Positions 36,447 through 48,400 of a stretch of DNA of 64,000 nt are shown here, piece by piece (positions within the stretch are counted from its first letter, which is position 1; the number at the start of each line of letters is the position of its first letter). Both the position numbers and the translations under genes were made by a program. This stretch comes from Chondrilla cf. caribensis. Lineage: Eukaryota; Porifera; Demospongiae; Chondrillida; Chondrillidae. The notes under the pieces were generated by a model, which saw only the letters and a list, made by a program, of their open reading frames with translations, did not search any database and was not told the origin of the DNA. Location of the stretch: contig OZ026560.1 of assembly GCA_964020155.1 (NCBI GenBank), positions 2,492,759-2,556,758 of the forward strand. Reading direction: 5' to 3'.

Positions 36447-37230
36447 GGCTCTGACGTTCCAAATGGAAAAATGGACTATTTGACTACTTTAAATCAGTTG
36501 CTCACCTACACTATGACCTTTCATAATCACATTAACACTTGTATAGTATCCATGTATTATAGTATTAATATTATATAGGTTTATATTAAGTGTATACAGT
36601 ATAAACCTGAAATTATTGAATTATGGTACTGCAACCCTGATAGTGGTATAGGTCATCATGCTAATGTGATTAACTGTAATTAGATTGTGATAATGGTGCC
36701 CGGGCAGTTTCAAAGGGCTTAAGTACTGGAAAACCTTGCCTATTTGACTCTTATGAATTCTCCACCCATCACTATGACCTTTTACAACTACATTTGTGTA
36801 ACACTTGTATGGTATTTGTGTATAGTTTTGTTGCATTAACTAGAGAATATCGAATGAACTACGATAACACCACTGTAACAAGGTTAGGCCGTCATGTTTG
36901 TAATGTAATTTACTGTTAATAGTGAATCTACACATGTACTTGTACAACTATTACATGACTTTGGTATTATAATATAAACAGTCATATAATAATAATGTTA
37001 TAATTATTTTGATTGTAAAAATATTGTATGTGGAGTTGACTATCACTCCATTATTATACCTCTGACTTCAAAATACACGGCACAATGCCCTATAGTATTA
37101 GTTGTATTATAGCTGGGAATTGAGGAAAATTATTATAATAAGTAATTGTACCACCCCATTACAGTAACTGGAGATCTACAGAAAATGAATATAGTAGATC
37201 ACCATTATTTTGCATATTAAATTACTTATA
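36447..37230 (-). promoter_or_regulatory. Upstream region of receptor gene 1
   Basis: The first 190 bp or so upstream of the signal-peptide ATG are well conserved with the same region of gene 2 (56784-56975), unlike the sequence further out. A diverged second copy of about 110 bp (36470-36600) lies at 36735-36850. A donor-like AGGTGAGCAACTG on the minus strand near 36510 could be the end of an untranslated first exon. No gene is seen between 36447 and 37460. Confidence 0.35.
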
Positions 37231-37462
37231 ACCTTTGATTCATGACATTTCATTTGAATTTAGAACATGGCATTTACAATATATAACTGATCCTTATCTG
37301 ACTTGGACGAACATGGACTTACTGGTAAATGCGTGTGACCGTGTGAGTGCGTGCATGGGTGCATTTTTTTATTCAACATCGATCATGTGTGTGTACATTT
37401 TTGTGTGCAAGTGTGGGTGTTTGTATTTTGGTATATATAGACTCCTTACCACTACTAACCAA

Positions 37463-37765
37463 TAAAAGCCATAATTGCACAAGGTCAAATTTGGTAGGCA
37501 AGAGCAGGACGATACTGCATGAAGCTGGACTCGTTCAACGAACATGCAGAATTTGCACACTTGTATGTCCTCAAGAATAGTATACAACAGGCAGTTTTGT
37601 CGGGGATCACATCTTTGTTATCGATATGTCAAGCAAAGACGATCTGGACGACAGTTTGTTGGCCGCCAAAGACTGCTGTGATGCCAAACAGCAGGCTTTC
37701 ACTCACCGCCTGGTAACTGGCAACGTTCCCGAGCTACGTTGTTCAGCTAAATGGCTATCGATTAA
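37463..37765 (+). repeat. Dispersed repeat E, copy 2
   Basis: Matches 35036-35335 over its length, including GGTAGGCAAGAGCAGGACGA and AGTTTGTTGGCCGCC. Confidence 0.6.
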
Positions 37766-37959
37766 ACTGTAATATTTTTTGAGAAAGGTCGGCATCGTTG
37801 AAAGGATAGTCTGCATGTCAGAACTGTATTCGGCGCCCAGATAAAGCCATAGATCAAGAGTCCTGATTTCTCTGGCCTCACCTGCTTCAATGACGACGTC
37901 AGAACCAAGCTAAGATGTCGGCCTTTCTTGAAAAATGTTTAATACAAACCCTGACATGT

Positions 37960-38820
37960 TACCAGATGTAAGGGGTTTGTCTGGTCTGAGTGATCAAGAC
38001 TTGGTATAATTGTGGAATCTTAAATGGGAATGTTGACAGACTGAAGCAGTACGTGTGTGAGGTTAGGGCCTTGGATTGCTGTGATGTTGATAGGTTGGTT
38101 GCAGACTTGAGATCAGCTCCGTGGTGGATGATGAAGACTTTAGATAACATACTAGACAGTCAATGGGAATATTGGAAGAAGCTATATACATTCAACAGGG
38201 TGCTGGACTCTCATGCTCCCCTGAAAATATTAAGAGTGAGGAAGAAGACATTACCATGGATTAGTCCAAATATGTGACTTTCGATGAGAGAGAGAAATTG
38301 CCAATGTAAGAAAGCTAAGACGGAGGAGGACTGGGTGTACTTCAAAACATGAAAAACATGGTAAAGAGATGAGGACTGCCGAGTTGCATTATTTTAAAAG
38401 AGTCAGCAATTAAGCCAAGAAAAACCCCAAGAAGGTTTGGAAGGAGCTAGGCCGGCTATTAGGTAATCAAAAGTATCTGGAATGAACACTTCAAAAGGAA
38501 CGTTGCCTGATCAAAAGAGCATTGCAGAGGAGTTTGGTACATAATTTTCGTCTGGTTGGAGTACTAGATGAATGTGATAGTGCTGCGATAAATGAAATCG
38601 GGACTCCCTGTTTGTGGCCATGAGTTCAGTTTCATTAAAAGTGGAAGCAGAAGACGTACTAGGCTTACTAATAAGTTTGGATGTTAACAAAGCAACAGGA
38701 TCAGATGGAATAAGTGCTAAACTACTACGGACTTGTGCTTCAGGTATCAGTCCAAACCTTACGTCATTGTTCAACTGCAGCCTGTTACCTGATATGAGGT
38801 ATATTAGAGTGATAAAGTAA
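37960..38820 (+). mobile_element. LINE fragment (CR1/L2/jockey-type)
   Basis: Plus-strand translation shows an endonuclease-to-RT linker (LDSHAPLKILRVRKKTLPWI) and, after several stops, the RT entry block LISLDVNKATGSDGISAKLL. This is the pattern of APE-type LINEs of the CR1/L2/jockey group. Stops, frameshifts and the missing catalytic palm show it is a dead, truncated copy. It lies where an NDUFS7 fragment and tail exon would be expected in front of pseudogene P, and may have replaced them. Confidence 0.65.
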
Positions 38821-38904
38821 AGATTGTAATGTGGACATTAGCATCATTCCACATAGCTATACATTACACATATTATGACCCATGCAGCCAACCGTGCTAT
38901 CAGG

Positions 38905-41083
38905 AGGAGTACTAGACTGAGTACACATATGCATACCAGTGGTATTAGAACTAAATTAAATGAATAAACTTAAAGGTATACTATTTTATATCCATGACAG
39001 ATGAGCTCAAGTTGATATAATGGTTTAACTCTATGCTCATTATCAAAATCACCTGATTGTCCGATATTAATTTTCACTGCTGTGCGTACTCATGTTCTGT
39101 ACTGATATTCTTACTGACACGTACATCTGATATATAGTTGTATTGCCAGGCAGTATGTCCATTTTAACTTTGTATACTTTATCAGCTCTTAAACCTGAGG
39201 TTGTACTGACAGCTTCTTTTGTGTGGTACCAATGGAACCCATCCACTGTACTACATAGCTTGTTAGTACATTTATGTATCCTCCACATAAATGCAGTGTT
39301 ATGGTACTTTGTGTGGTGTTTAATACATCCAGAACTGAAGTGACAATAAAATAATTACATTGTTATGTTCAAATTTGACATTTGTGATAATTACACGAAG
39401 TACCAGACAAGTACCTACCAAACTGATCTCTGTTGCTACACTGTACACCAACATCTCTTCCATGTCCACACAGTACATCAGTATCGGTGGTTCCACATTC
39501 AAGTAGTGTAGTCTCACTCCCTTCACACTGCACACTGTCCAACAAGATGGCTCCCCTTCCAGGTAGGGAATACGCTGGTAAAGCACCATCAAAGCCAAGC
39601 TGTCTACACACAACTTGTGCATCACTAAAGGTCCAGTTGTTGTTGCACGCAGTACCCCACTGTCCTTCTATCATGATCTCTACATGTCATCCAGATGGCT
39701 GTGTAAGTGAATTATCATTCTGTAGTTGTATCATGCACACACAGCGGAGAATAGGAACACCTGTGAACTCAAAAAGTAATAAGAAACTATATATCTGAAC
39801 TGAACATACAATGTACTGCAATCAGAATGGGTGCTATCACATGCAATGATATAAATATGTCACAGAACCTTTAATTATTGCAAGATATGTATAGTCAGCC
39901 ACATAGCCATGCTCAGGTACTGTATATACAACCAAATATATAGCATTGTTTAGCAATTTATTATATAATATGTGCATCTAATCTATCTCACTACATATGA
40001 TGACATTGCAATGCATGGAATTTTTGGAATCAAAAAAAGAATATTTGAGGAAGTGCTGGTGCAGTTCCCAGAGCCTTTTTTCATGGCTCTATGTTAATGA
40101 TGCCCTACCAAAATGTTAGCTTTGGTCTGGGTACCTTGAACTATGAAAACACCGTGTTTTATAATGACTACCTGTATGCATGTGGTCCTTCTAACACAAC
40201 ATGTATTATAGTCCCCATACAACCATGACCATGTACATCCCTTTATAACATGTCACTCCAGCATCTTCTCTGACTACAATTGTACTGGTAATAACCATAA
40301 TGTGAATAACTTTGAAGAGCACCTTCATTTCCTAGACAGATCCCCTTTGTATCGATAGCACATCATATCCAAGCTGCCTGCAGGTCACATTAACACTCTT
40401 AAGATCCCATCCATTATCACACACTGTATGTACTCCAACCATGTCCATTGAGTACTAGCTTCCACTCTTCCAGAGTATACATTGGATGTATACTCTGGAA
40501 GAGTAGATGTATGTAAGTATGACGTTACAATTGCTTATCCCACTGTAACAGCTATATATCAAGTATATACATTATATTATTTAGGCAAAACCACCACCAA
40601 TTAATTCCTGAACCAGTAAATGAGCATCATTTACTTAGTACCTTGACCGTAGCAAGTATCTCCCACATCTCTAGAATGGGAACAGTAATGAGATCTGTCG
40701 TGTGCACACTGTACCAAGCTAGTATCTTACCCGGAACAGTTTACACCACTCATCCAAATAGTCTCTTGTCCTTGTCCATTCTTACCACAGTAGTTGCTTG
40801 CAACAGCTGTCCATAACCAAGTTGTTTACAGGCCACTACAGCATCTCTGATATCCCATCCATCATCACATATCGCTCTCCATATGTGCTATACTGTACAG
40901 TAGTAGGTGAGATAAACACTGTTCTCAGATATCCGAGTTGCTTGCATACTACTTGTGCATCCTTTGTATCCCACTGTGAGTCAGCACACAGTACATATAA
41001 AGCACCATTGGCTATCAGCTGTATACTACCTGAATGTGAACCTTCTCTAGTACTTGTAGTACCATTCAGAACTGAAATGTTTC
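38905..41083 (-). pseudogene. Receptor pseudogene P (TM/FN3/SRCR remnants)
   Basis: A broken member of the receptor family. From 3' to 5': a TM-exon remnant (38905-38955), a scrap of FN3-B (39050-39075), FN3-A (39100-39338) with changed residues, SRCR11 (39415-39735, still mostly open but lacking normal boundaries), a rearranged SRCR10 (40240-40490 with an internal deletion), SRCR9 (40645-40880), and directly fused to it the 5' two-thirds of SRCR2 (40890-41083, still with an ISVLNG start). The tail, SRCR3-8 and the signal peptide are missing. Introns flanking SRCR10/11 match those of gene 3 rather than genes 1 and 2. It cannot encode the receptor. Confidence 0.8.
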
Positions 41084-41499
41084 CTGTGTAAAGAAAATAA
41101 AGGGGATGGTATTTTAAGTAATTAGGCCATCAGTTTGTGACTGTATATACTGAACACCTGCCTATGAAATCTACTTATAAGCCCTAGCCCTATTTGTGTA
41201 AGAGTCTGTGCATGTTTAGCCACCTTGTGTCAACAAAAATTGCTTGTCTTCTGCGCATATACTGTAGCTGACAATGTTTGTGCAACTATGAAGAGACTCT
41301 GTTTCCATTATGTATGGCTTCCATTGCTCATGAAAAACATAGTATGGATCAGATTCTGAAATTGATGTTACATAGTATGTCACATTGTCACTATAGCAAA
41401 TTGCAGTAATGGATGCAGCGATGGGTTTATATCTTTACTTAATAGACTTACTGGTGAATTTTAATGGATTTCACTTATATATGCTGATGGGCTTACAAA

Positions 41500-42224
41500 A
41501 TAGTGTTGTGGTGTGTGTGTGTGTGTGTGTTTGTGTGCATGTGTGAGTGTCTGTTAATGTCAGGTACATGCATAAGTGTATACATACATACATAGGCGCC
41601 GCATGAATTTCACAATGCAATTGAGTGTACTGCATATTGCGGTACAGAAGATTTCCCTTGTACGTACATGTATTGGTATCATGATATAAATTTACTTATT
41701 TTACAACATAAGTGTGCATGTGTGTGCATAATTTTGTGTAACCAGATCCATTATCACCTCTAATTTTAAAACTTGGACTATGTTCTGGTGATCATTTAAA
41801 ACTCATGACCCAAAGTGAGGTCTGGCTATGTGAGACTACGTACGTATGGTACATATGTGAGGACTGATTTAGTGGATATATACACATTTGCCTTTAGACT
41901 ATCATCAAAGTACATACAACTATTACGTATGTATGTACTTTGATACTCGTTATATACATATGTATGTACAATATGTATATATGTATGTATTCATATAACC
42001 TCATTGAATACTCAATGCAGTTCTGTGACCTAATGACAAACTATGTATAGGTTAGCCCTATTTATCACTACTCTGTTGTGAGAGGGTGTGACCGTATTGT
42101 GCCTGTTGACATCTATGTCCCAGGATGCCCTCCCACTGCAGAGGCTCTGTTGTATGGTATACTTCAATTGCAGAAGAAGATCCGACGAAGCCATAAACCA
42201 GTTCAGATGTGGTACAGAAGGTGA
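41500..42224 (+). pseudogene. NDUFS7 3' fragment, copy 2 (truncated)
   Basis: Similarity to NDUFS7 intron 2 starts in the GT repeat (41506-41530) and runs through MITE-like intron sequence (41.73-41.84 kb). Exon 3 and much of the intron are missing. About 42060-42224 matches the last exon from the SYSVVRGC codons to the stop, nearly without change. The exon's acceptor and first 25 or so codons are gone, so it cannot be spliced like exon 4. It sits in front of the 3' end of receptor gene 2, just as NDUFS7 sits in front of gene 1. Confidence 0.85.
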
Positions 42225-42464
42225 ACTGGATTATGGTTGCTGAATATTATGAACATACTATTATGATCATTATGCACTACAAAGTGTTATGTGAAGTACT
42301 GAAATTAATAATAATTATATGTGTTATGGAATATAATGTTGAAGTAATGCCATTTAACAGTTCTATTGTGATAATATGTTGCAGTATAATACGTGTGATA
42401 ATTTTATCTACTTCATCTTATGGTATGTTTGTTAGCATGTGACACTCAGCAAATGGTATTGAGT

Positions 42465-45400
42465 TTAGTAACGATGAACTTTAGGAGTGTCATAGACATT
42501 TACATCACTCAGAGTAGCAGGATTAATATTAGCATATTGACCTGCAGCTGCTTTTGCTCTTTTTGGGTAGTGGTATTGATTGCCGGGATCATATTTTGTA
42601 CCCGAAGCAGCCTTTTTTTCTATTCCTGAGTTCACAGTATAATTCAGGTAAACTGGGTCTTCTTCTACCTTTGAAACTTCCTCTTGCCAATGGTCACTTT
42701 TGTCATCTATGTCAGTCATCCTTACAGGCATGTTGCTTGATGTTTCCTGTATTGCTCCTTTATACCTTCTCTTACACACAACACACCTAGTATAAAGTAT
42801 ATATTGGAATGGTATTAAAAGTTTTATTGTTGAGATGAATGAGTATCATGATATCACTTACGTAATAGCCAACACGGCCAAGAGCACTATCAACATAAGC
42901 ACCAGTACACATACCAGTGCTATTAGAGCTGAAATGAATATGATTGAAAAGGATATCCTTTCAAAGCATTGTGTCTTATAATTGCTGTTGTCACACTAAC
43001 CTGATTGTTCAATATTCTGTTCATTATTTTGGTAGGTTGTAACAGTTGCTGGTTCGCTCCATTCACCCCATCCATGGGAGGTCTGAGTGCGAACTTGTAC
43101 AGTATACTCAGTGCTTGAATCCAGACCTGTTATGACCACCGGATCTGCTTTCTTATAAGCAATCACAGACTTGATAGCATTACTGTTAGAAGAGACAAGA
43201 ACTTCGCATCTTGGTATTGTTGTTACTGTGGCACTCTTGATTTCCAGAATCCATTGTACATGGATTGTAGAGGGTCCAATGGCCCACACAGCAAGGTTGG
43301 TAACTAAATTATGTACATTAAAGTACATTAGTTTGATAAGTATCAACTTAATTACTGGCAATTATTAGTATTATCTTAAGCAGATTATAGCTAACCTGGT
43401 ACTGCTGTTCTTGTCATCACATACAACTGATGTACAGTTCTACTGCCATGTAGTATGTCTATTCTGAACTTGTATGTTTTGTCAGCACTTAAACCTGAGA
43501 TTGTACTGACAGCATCTTTAGTGTGGTACCAATGGAGTCCATCCACTGTCACTACATAACTTGTGAGTTGATCTATGTATCCTCCATATACATACAGTGT
43601 TGTGGTAGTTTGTGTGACATTTAATACATCCAAACCTATATAAGATGAAGGTGGATAAATTTATAATTATTATTGTAGTTACATCTGGCAAAAATAATGT
43701 ACTAACGAAACTGATCGCTGTTGGTACACTGTACACCAACATCTCGTCCATGTCCACACAGTACACCAGTATTGGTGGTTCCACAATCCAGTAGTGTAGT
43801 CTCACTCCCCTCACACTGTACACTGTCCATCAAGATGGCTCCCCTTCCAGGTAGGTAATATGCTGCTAGAGCACCATCAAAGCCAAGCTGTCTACACACA
43901 ACTTGTGCATCACTTAAGGTCCAGTTGTTGTCACACACAGTACCCCACTGTCCTTCTATCATGATCTCCACACGTCCAAATGACTGTGAGAATGAATTAT
44001 CATTCTGCAGTTGTATCATGCCATCTAGTAAACATACAGTGAAGAGTATATTGGTAGTATTGTGAACTCAGAAAGGAACAAGGATATAATTAATTTATTG
44101 AACACAGCTACTTTGCATGGTAATGGACTTGATTTTCTATCATTATTCCATAGATTCTACTAAGAGTTAATAAGCCAGCTATATAATGTAACCATGTGTT
44201 TGGGTGTTTGAAGCCATATTATAAAGCCCCATAAATTTATCATGTAAATACAAATGTGTTTTATCTAAACCATTTTGCTGCATTTTGGATACAGCATAAA
44301 TTTTAACAGGAAATTTCAGTACAAATTAGGCCCAGGAATCACAATGTTTTATTTATCCACTATATTATGCATGCAGTTCTATGTTCCAACTTTCCATACT
44401 TTGAGCATACAACATACATATAACAGTCACTATACACTTTCAGATTGAGTGCTATGGCAGTGCTATAATTATTCCACGGAACCTATTGCATAATATTATG
44501 TACTCTAGGTGGCTGTGCAGCCACGCCCAGGTATGAGGCTATATATAAAGCACTCTATATGTCATGTGCATGCGGGTGTCTACATGCATATCACCTCCAT
44601 CTTATTGCATATTGCAAATACATAATTTTATTGTAACTGTTTGGAAATTTTACTGACAAACAGTATATATTGTTATATTAACTTTAATTGCTTGTGGTCT
44701 AGGTCCTATGTTTGCTTCTTATACCATATACTCTGATGCAGCGTGCATTATTGTCATAGTCAATTTATTCACCAATGGGTATGTATATACCTTTATAACA
44801 TGTCACTCCAGCACCTTCTCTATGGCTACAATTGTATTGGTCAAAGCCATAATGTGAACAACTTTGAAGAGCACCTTCATTTCCTAGACAGCTAACATTG
44901 GTCACTGAAATATTACCCTTTCCTTCTCCATACACCGATCCCCTTTGTATTGACAGCACATCATATCCAAGCTGCCTGCAGGTCACATTGCCACTCTTAA
45001 GATCCCATCCATTATCACACACTGTACTCCAACCATGTCCATTGAGTAACTCTACTCTTCCCGAGTATACATTGGATGTTTGCTTACCATCAACCAATTG
45101 AGCTAAGTGTGCAATTGAATCAAAAATGAAATCCACATTATAAATTGATGTTTCTATTGAATTATCATATATTAATAATAAACTTGATAAGTATTTGTCT
45201 ATTTCTATAAGCTTCATAACATTATGTTAATCACGGTACATGATGAAAGGTGAATCAAAGAGATAAGCGGCCTTATCCAAGATATAAGTCAGTTTTCTTG
45301 ATATAAAAAACACAATGCTCGTATATCCTCCAGCATGGATGGGCTATACATAGCAGCACTTTTCATTAACTGGACAAAAAGTGTCTGTATCTCTGTTACA

Positions 45401-48400
45401 GCTCAACAAAGAGGGATGCAATAACTACATAGATATAGCATTGGTCTACATACGTATCTACGTATGTAGTAATTATTATGTATCATTATTACTTCAAAGT
45501 GTAACAGTGTTGTCCATGTGTATGTCCTTGTATGTGCATTGACATTGTATGTCTGTGCATGTGTTGTGATAGATAGTGCTTGTACTTGTGAGGATTCTGC
45601 TTGTGTATCATTTCACCTTTAGTATTATATCATCTTTGTGTTACAGTGAGCACCACCCCTATAGTCACCTGTCTTTGAGTAACTACTGCCTATCACTTTA
45701 CTATCACTTTACTATGTCTGGACATTCAGTCTCCATTGTGCTTTAACACTTAGTGTATTCTCTGTGTGGGCACTTGTCCCCTTTCACTGTACCTTATTTA
45801 AGTAGAACCTCACTGTTGTACTTAGTCTAGTGCTTAGTCTAGAGTTTGGATATTACTTGAATTATCTGTGCATTCAGTTACTGCTGCGTTACGTGCGACT
45901 TGCGTTAGCTCTTACGGACACGGTTACAAAAGTTAACTTACTATACTCACCTTGACTATAGCATGTAACTCCTACATCTCTAGAATTAGGACAGTTATGT
46001 GATCGCCTGTGTGCACACTGTACTAGGCTAGTCTCCCATCCAAAGCAGTTTACATTGCTCATCCATGTGTTCCCTAGTCTCCGTCCATTCTCACCACAGC
46101 AGTTGCTTGCAACAGCTGTCCAATAACCAAGCTGTTTACAGGCCACTACAGCATCTCTGATATCCCACCCATCATCACATATTGTCCCCCATATTCCATT
46201 GATGTAGACTTCAACATGTCCAGATATGACACCAGGTGTACTAGATGCACTGTCAACAAGTCTGATACCTAATGATGTATGAGATATTATAAGGATGAAT
46301 GTTATTTGTAACTGGGGATACCTGGTACGGACATGATCTTTGTAATATGCATATACTTTGATTGAAATTGCAAACAATATTATAATTGCACACCTACTGG
46401 TCCTGTACCACATGTAACTCCAGCATCTTCATGGTGTCCACAGTTATGGTTTCCTATTCCTCTGTGGGAGCAGTTGAATATTGAACTCTCTGTACCCTCG
46501 CAGGCTACATCATCCATCCAGATCATTCCTGATCCTGGTCCTCTGCTAACAGTATTTATGGCATAACTGTAGCCAAGCTGTCTGCAGACAACTCTTGCAT
46601 CGTTTATATCCCAGGAATCACCACAAACTGTACCCCACTGTCCCCTGACATACACCTCAACACGTCCAGACACTGACCCATCAGAGTTCATTACATCATT
46701 GCCTAGTCTTACTTTGCCTATAATGCATGAAATATAATAAATATGAATAATTATTGTAATAAAAGAGGTATTACATAATATTGCAATGTAGGACTATTTT
46801 GGGAAGTTAACCATACCTATGCCACAAGTAAGTCCAGCATCTTCATAATGGTGGCAGTTATGATTCCCAAATCCATTGTGAGGACAGCGCAGCAGTGACA
46901 TCTCAGTACCACTGCAGGCTAGACCATCCAACCAGATACGTCCTGATCCCTGTCCATAGTATGCTCCTGTTCTTGCAGCCTCAGCATAGTCATACCCCAG
47001 TTGTCTGCAGGCTACTGTGGCATCATTGATGTCCCATCCATTGTCGCATATTGTCCCCCACGTGTTGTTGATGTATACTTCTAAACGTCCAGATATGGTG
47101 TAAGTTGTGTGAACATTGGCTGCTAATCTCACTCCACCTACCATAAATATATGACTTCAATAATTTCTGCAATTTCTTTCTCATACATGTGCAACTACTG
47201 TTCATGGTAAGTAGTGTGTGGATCATGACATTGTGAACAACTTACCTATTCCACATGACACTCTAGCAACTTGGCGATTATCACAACTGCGGCGTCTAAA
47301 TCCACTATGAGCACAATCAAAAAGCGATGTTTCTGTACCACTGCAAGTTAAATTATTGAATGCTGTCCGGTAATTGTAACTCGTTGAAAAACTGCTAGAT
47401 GCTACATAATCATATCCAAGTTGTCTGCAGGCCACTGTGGCATCTTTGATATCCCAATCTTGATAACATATCTCATACCATAGATTATTATAATATACTT
47501 CAATCTGTCCCCTAATGCGATTATGAGATACAGAACCATCCATTCGAATTCCTCCTGTTACACCTGTACATATTGTGAGGTTATAAGATAGCAACTTATG
47601 CTTGACTTTGTATATCAAAAATTTATGTAATATATTTGGAAATATCTTACCTCTATAGCATGCTACTGCAAATACCTGGTTGTACAAGCACCTTCCTCCA
47701 AAGGGTGTCACATCATGATAGCAATGAAGTATTGAATTTTCACTGCCAGTGCAATGCACATTGTTCCATCCTGATGCATTTTTCCAGGTTGTGTAGACAT
47801 AAATACCTGAACTTTCATACTCAAATCCCAGTTGTCTACACACCAGCTGGGCAAATATATATTCATTGTTTATGTTTCTGTAGCAAACTGTTCCCCATGT
47901 TCCATTGACAAGTACTTCTACTGCACCACTGATGAAAGACTGGGTACTTGCTCCACCAGACAGTCTGACAGGTGGAACTGTACACATGCATGAAAAGAAA
48001 ACTTGAATGATATCATTCTTGTGAATCATTATTGTAATTAACAAACAAATGATAAATATTTACTGATTCAGATATTAATACTGCTTCTTAACTTCCAATT
48101 TGTGGGTTGCTGTTGATATGTACATCCCTGAGCAAAATTAAATTTTGGACTTTTACAATTTAAGTCTTGTTATTTTTAAATTGAAACTACTTTTAATTTA
48201 AATTATTTCTACTGAGACACATTCTATGTAATTTAATCGAAGATTGAATGTGGTTAATGTCGTCATTGGGAGCACGCGCCCACGCTCACCTTGCACAAGA
48301 TGTTAACATGGAGGGTACGAGACATGAAGCCTCCAGCTGCAAACCTATCGACCTTTAGCAGCCTCCTGCGCATGCGCGATCTATTGGCAAGCAGCCACCA

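Noticed and set aside
38905..41083. A fifth working receptor gene with few SRCR domains
   Set aside because: TM and FN3-B are reduced to scraps, SRCR10 is internally deleted, and there is no signal peptide or tail exon.
42060..42224. Functional second NDUFS7 gene
   Set aside because: The exon's acceptor and first codons are missing and exons 1-3 are absent.
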